A program made the position numbers and the translations under genes. A stretch of 6,503 nucleotides of DNA from the NCBI GenBank assembly GCA_030452275.1, contig JAKDMR010000123.1, positions 1 through 6,503 on the forward strand, written 5' to 3'. Source of the stretch: Candidatus Nitrosocosmicus sp. (GTDB taxonomy: Archaea > Thermoproteota > Nitrososphaeria > Nitrososphaerales > Nitrososphaeraceae). The notes beneath the pieces were generated by a model. The model worked only from the letters and a program-made list of their open reading frames with translations, did no database searches and had not been told where the DNA came from. Position 1 is the stretch's first letter; each line of letters starts with the position of its first letter. This document shows, one piece after another, positions 4,695-6,503 of the stretch.

Positions 4695-6134
4695 TTGCCC
4701 GTATATCATCCCTTCTTAAACTTCACCAGCAGTATAAGGCTTCCCGAATATGGCTATGTTGGAATTACAGATATCGAGAAAAATATAATCAATACAAGAT
4801 ATTTTCAACGCCTCCGAAGAATAAAACAAAGTTCCAATCTCTTTATGGCTTTTCCAGGAGCATCTCATTCAAGATTTGAACACTCTTTGGGTGCCATGCA
4901 TATTGCTGGTGAGGCTTCCACACATATCATCTTAAATTCCAACAACAAGATCAATTCTACATCCATAATCGACTTGATGGATTCAATTAACTGCAAAATC
5001 GAAATCAAAAAACAAATTCAACTAACAAGACTGGCAGCGCTATTGCATGACATTGGACACGCCCCATTTTCTCATACTTTTGAAGAATTTCTAAAACTAG
5101 TCAACCCATCTTTGGATTGGAAACACGAATACTTGAGTTTGGAAATAATATACAAGAAATTTACCAATTTACTTAAAGAATCCTCTGAAAACAATATCGA
5201 GGCTTATGAAATAATGGCATTATTATGCGATCTATCCCCTAATTTGAGAATTATCGCAAATACAAAAAGGATTCTAGAGGAAATAGGCGTCAGTGAAGAG
5301 ATTATTTCTAGGATGGATACCTTTTTAGAGTCAAATTGGTATTTGAATTATCTCATAAAAGAAGATCCGTACAATGTTGACAGATTCAACTACCTGATAT
5401 TGGATTCTAATAGAACTGGGGCAAAAGAGTATGGTTTTGTAGATGTAGGGAGAATTGTTCAAAATTTATACTTCTTAAAAGAAGATAGAATTGTAACTGT
5501 TTCAACCCAAGCAAGAGAAGCAGCGATGAGATTCTTTGAGGCCTATGCGCAAATGCACAGATCAATTTACCTGCATAAAATATCCCAGGGTGCTGATGTT
5601 CATTTGTCCTATGTAATGAAGGAGGCTGCAAAAGAATCCAACTCAACATTTCAGAAACTATCTAATCCGGAGATGGAATCTATATTAGAATTATCTGATG
5701 ATGTCTTGATACATGAATTAACAAAAGTAGAAAATGAAAAAACAAGAAAACTTGTAGACGATTACTTGAATAGAAATATTTTATCACTCGTTCACGAATT
5801 TGATCTGAGCGATAATAACAAGATTACAAGGATTATGGATTCAAAAGGATCAAAGGGATTACAAGATGAAATTAGAAAGGAAGCAGCATTGCCTGATGAT
5901 GGGATAGTGTTGGTGATAAATATTACAAGCAAGAAGGTTACAAAACCGCCTGTTGATGAGACCACTCTGAAAAGGCTAATGTTTTATAATACTAAGTCCA
6001 AAAAATTAGAACCATTGGATCTCGATTTTATAAGACAATTTTACCCTAACAAGAAGTATAGAATATTTACCGAAAAAGGGTACAAGGAAAAAATTAAGAG
6101 TATTATTTCAGCGTGGGTAGAGACAAACATTTGA
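4695..6134 (+). CDS. HD-domain phosphohydrolase, dNTPase/SAMHD1-like (COG1078 type)
   Basis: The intact 479-residue protein is a metal-dependent HD hydrolase whose relatives remove triphosphate from deoxynucleotides, so a role in dNTP pools, sanitation or phage restriction is plausible; the substrate is not shown. The order follows the family: YFQRLRRIKQ (36-45), PGASHSRFEHSLG (54-66) with metal ligand His63, LLHDIGHAPFSH (116-127) with the His118-Asp119 pair, WKHEYLS (142-148), and NVDRFNYLILDSNRTGAKEYG (227-247) with the fourth ligand Asp229. All expected ligands are present. The C-terminal half is charged and ends in a small alpha/beta region (about 400-479). The length is normal for the family. 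TTG 4695 is the only usual start after an in-frame TAA at 4686, and it leaves the conserved N-terminal block intact. Cytosolic: no signal or membrane segment. It stands alone, facing an acidic repeat gene. Restriction and housekeeping roles cannot be separated here. Confidence 0.85.
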   Translation: MPVYHPFLNFTSSIRLPEYGYVGITDIEKNIINTRYFQRLRRIKQSSNLFMAFPGASHSRFEHSLGAMHIAGEASTHIILNSNNKINSTSIIDLMDSINCKIEIKKQIQLTRLAALLHDIGHAPFSHTFEEFLKLVNPSLDWKHEYLSLEIIYKKFTNLLKESSENNIEAYEIMALLCDLSPNLRIIANTKRILEEIGVSEEIISRMDTFLESNWYLNYLIKEDPYNVDRFNYLILDSNRTGAKEYGFVDVGRIVQNLYFLKEDRIVTVSTQAREAAMRFFEAYAQMHRSIYLHKISQGADVHLSYVMKEAAKESNSTFQKLSNPEMESILELSDDVLIHELTKVENEKTRKLVDDYLNRNILSLVHEFDLSDNNKITRIMDSKGSKGLQDEIRKEAALPDDGIVLVINITSKKVTKPPVDETTLKRLMFYNTKSKKLEPLDLDFIRQFYPNKKYRIFTEKGYKEKIKSIISAWVETNI

Positions 6135-6136
6135 GA

Positions 6137-6144
6137 TTTTTATT
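6137..6144 (+). terminator. T-rich tract after the HD gene
   Basis: TTTTTATT begins two bases after the stop codon, and another T-rich stretch follows near 6160. Archaeal transcription often ends on such tracts without a stem. The call is weak given the base composition. Confidence 0.25.
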
Positions 6145-6273
6145 GCGTGATTTAACAAATATTTTGTAATCAAATAATTATTAGAAGTCACTAATGGAAC
6201 TATCTAACATAAACTTTGGCTAATTTTATCGCGGATTGGGCAAATAATGGTGAACAAATAAAATTAAAATGAA

Positions 6274-6307
6274 TTGATTAAAAGCAAGAACAATTGTTTT
6301 TAATCAA
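6274..6307 (-). terminator. Hairpin terminator of the acidic repeat gene
   Basis: TTGATTAAAAGCAA (6274-6287) pairs with TTGTTTTTAATCAA (6294-6307), 13 of 14 pairs plus one G-T, around a 6-base loop. On the minus strand the stem overlaps the stop codon of the acidic gene and is followed by a T-rich stretch (complement of about 6255-6273). It sits between two convergent genes and may serve the plus strand too. Confidence 0.5.
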
Positions 6308-6503
6308 AGTTAAAGTTTATTCCACTGTCTCTTATGGTGTCTTCTACATTATCCATTATGCTGCGGCCACTATCATTGTCTTCACTATCATTGTCTTCAC
6401 TATTTTCCTCGTCATTCCTATTGCTGTTGTCATCGCTATCCTCCTCTATTTCCTCGTCATTCCTATTGCTGTTGTCATCGCTATCCTCCTCTATTTCCTC
6501 GTC
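6300..6503 (-). CDS. Acidic Asp/Glu/Ser/Asn repeat protein, C-terminal part, cut by window edge
   Basis: The last 67 residues of a minus-strand protein are visible, ending at TAA 6300-6302; the start lies beyond the window. From the edge inwards there are two perfect 15-residue repeats DEEIEEDSDDNSNRN, then DEEN, two copies of SEDND, and a tail SGRSIMDNVEDTIRDSGINFNFD. The composition is very acidic and polar, with no hydrophobic segment, so this part is probably disordered. The final 20 or so residues are less repetitive and could be a short amphipathic binding segment. A coding reading is favoured because the repeat is a multiple of three, no stop occurs in this frame, and the frame runs to the edge. 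Function is unknown; such tails occur on surface, nucleic-acid-mimicking and linker proteins. The start and any folded domain are not visible. Confidence 0.65.
   Translation of the reverse strand, partial: DEEIEEDSDDNSNRNDEEIEEDSDDNSNRNDEENSEDNDSEDNDSGRSIMDNVEDTIRDSGINFNFD
6369..6402. repeat. Short 15-bp tandem repeat
   Basis: The unit ACTATCATTGTCTTC occurs twice in tandem and a third partial copy (ACTATT) follows. On the minus strand it encodes SEDND repeated. It directly adjoins the 45-bp array and keeps the frame. Confidence 0.75.
6414..6503. repeat. Two perfect 45-bp tandem repeats
   Basis: Units 6414-6458 and 6459-6503 are identical base for base, and the array runs into the window edge, so more copies may follow. 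Just before it, 6403-6413 keeps the end of a diverged unit. Each unit encodes DEEIEEDSDDNSNRN on the minus strand. Confidence 0.9.

Noticed and set aside
5407..5649. 80-residue minus-strand frame inside the HD gene
   Set aside because: It lies opposite a continuous, family-like coding frame and has low-complexity Leu/His-rich translation.
6369..6503. Repeat array as a CRISPR
   Set aside because: Units are directly contiguous without spacers and keep a coding frame.

Overview
This AT-rich window most resembles accessory chromosome of a soil ammonia-oxidising archaeon (Nitrososphaerota, perhaps the Nitrosocosmicus group). The grounds are AT-rich codon use, TATA-like boxes 24-27 bases before two TTG/ATG starts, T-rich tracts after genes, a secreted alpha/beta hydrolase and an Asp/Glu/Ser/Asn repeat protein. 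This is inference: no rRNA or tRNA gene confirms it.

Layout. 1-200 is an AT-rich upstream region. 201-1917 (+) encodes a cyclic-nucleotide-binding domain, a thioredoxin-fold linker and a thioredoxin-reductase-like flavoprotein, normally one polypeptide, split here into two frames at about 735. 2207-3032 (-) is a secreted alpha/beta hydrolase broken by a frameshift and an in-frame TGA, with no recognisable start codon. 3056-3540 has no gene but holds an inverted repeat. 3541-3795 (-) is the last 84 residues of an MFS transporter. 4002-4301 (+) is a small unrecognised reading frame with two internal stops. 4302-4694 has no gene and contains a possible structured leader. 4695-6134 (+) is an intact HD-domain phosphohydrolase of the dNTPase/SAMHD1-like family. 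6300-6503 (-) is the C-terminal end of an acidic protein carrying perfect 45-bp repeats, cut by the window edge.

How the genes relate. There is no convincing operon; the genes face in mixed directions with long AT-rich spacers. The main theme is decay: four consecutive loci from 201 to 4301 are interrupted or truncated, while the HD gene next to them is intact over 479 residues. Either this is a graveyard of accessory or transferred genes beside a maintained gene, or part of the damage is assembly or sequencing error; reads are needed to decide. The flavoprotein gene is visibly richer in G+C than its surroundings and closely resembles a family I know mainly from bacteria, which suggests transfer. 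I see no CRISPR array, transposase, integrase, tRNA or rRNA, and no complete new system. The least explained items are the 99-codon interrupted gene, the CxxC-less reductase fusion and the repeat protein at the right edge.
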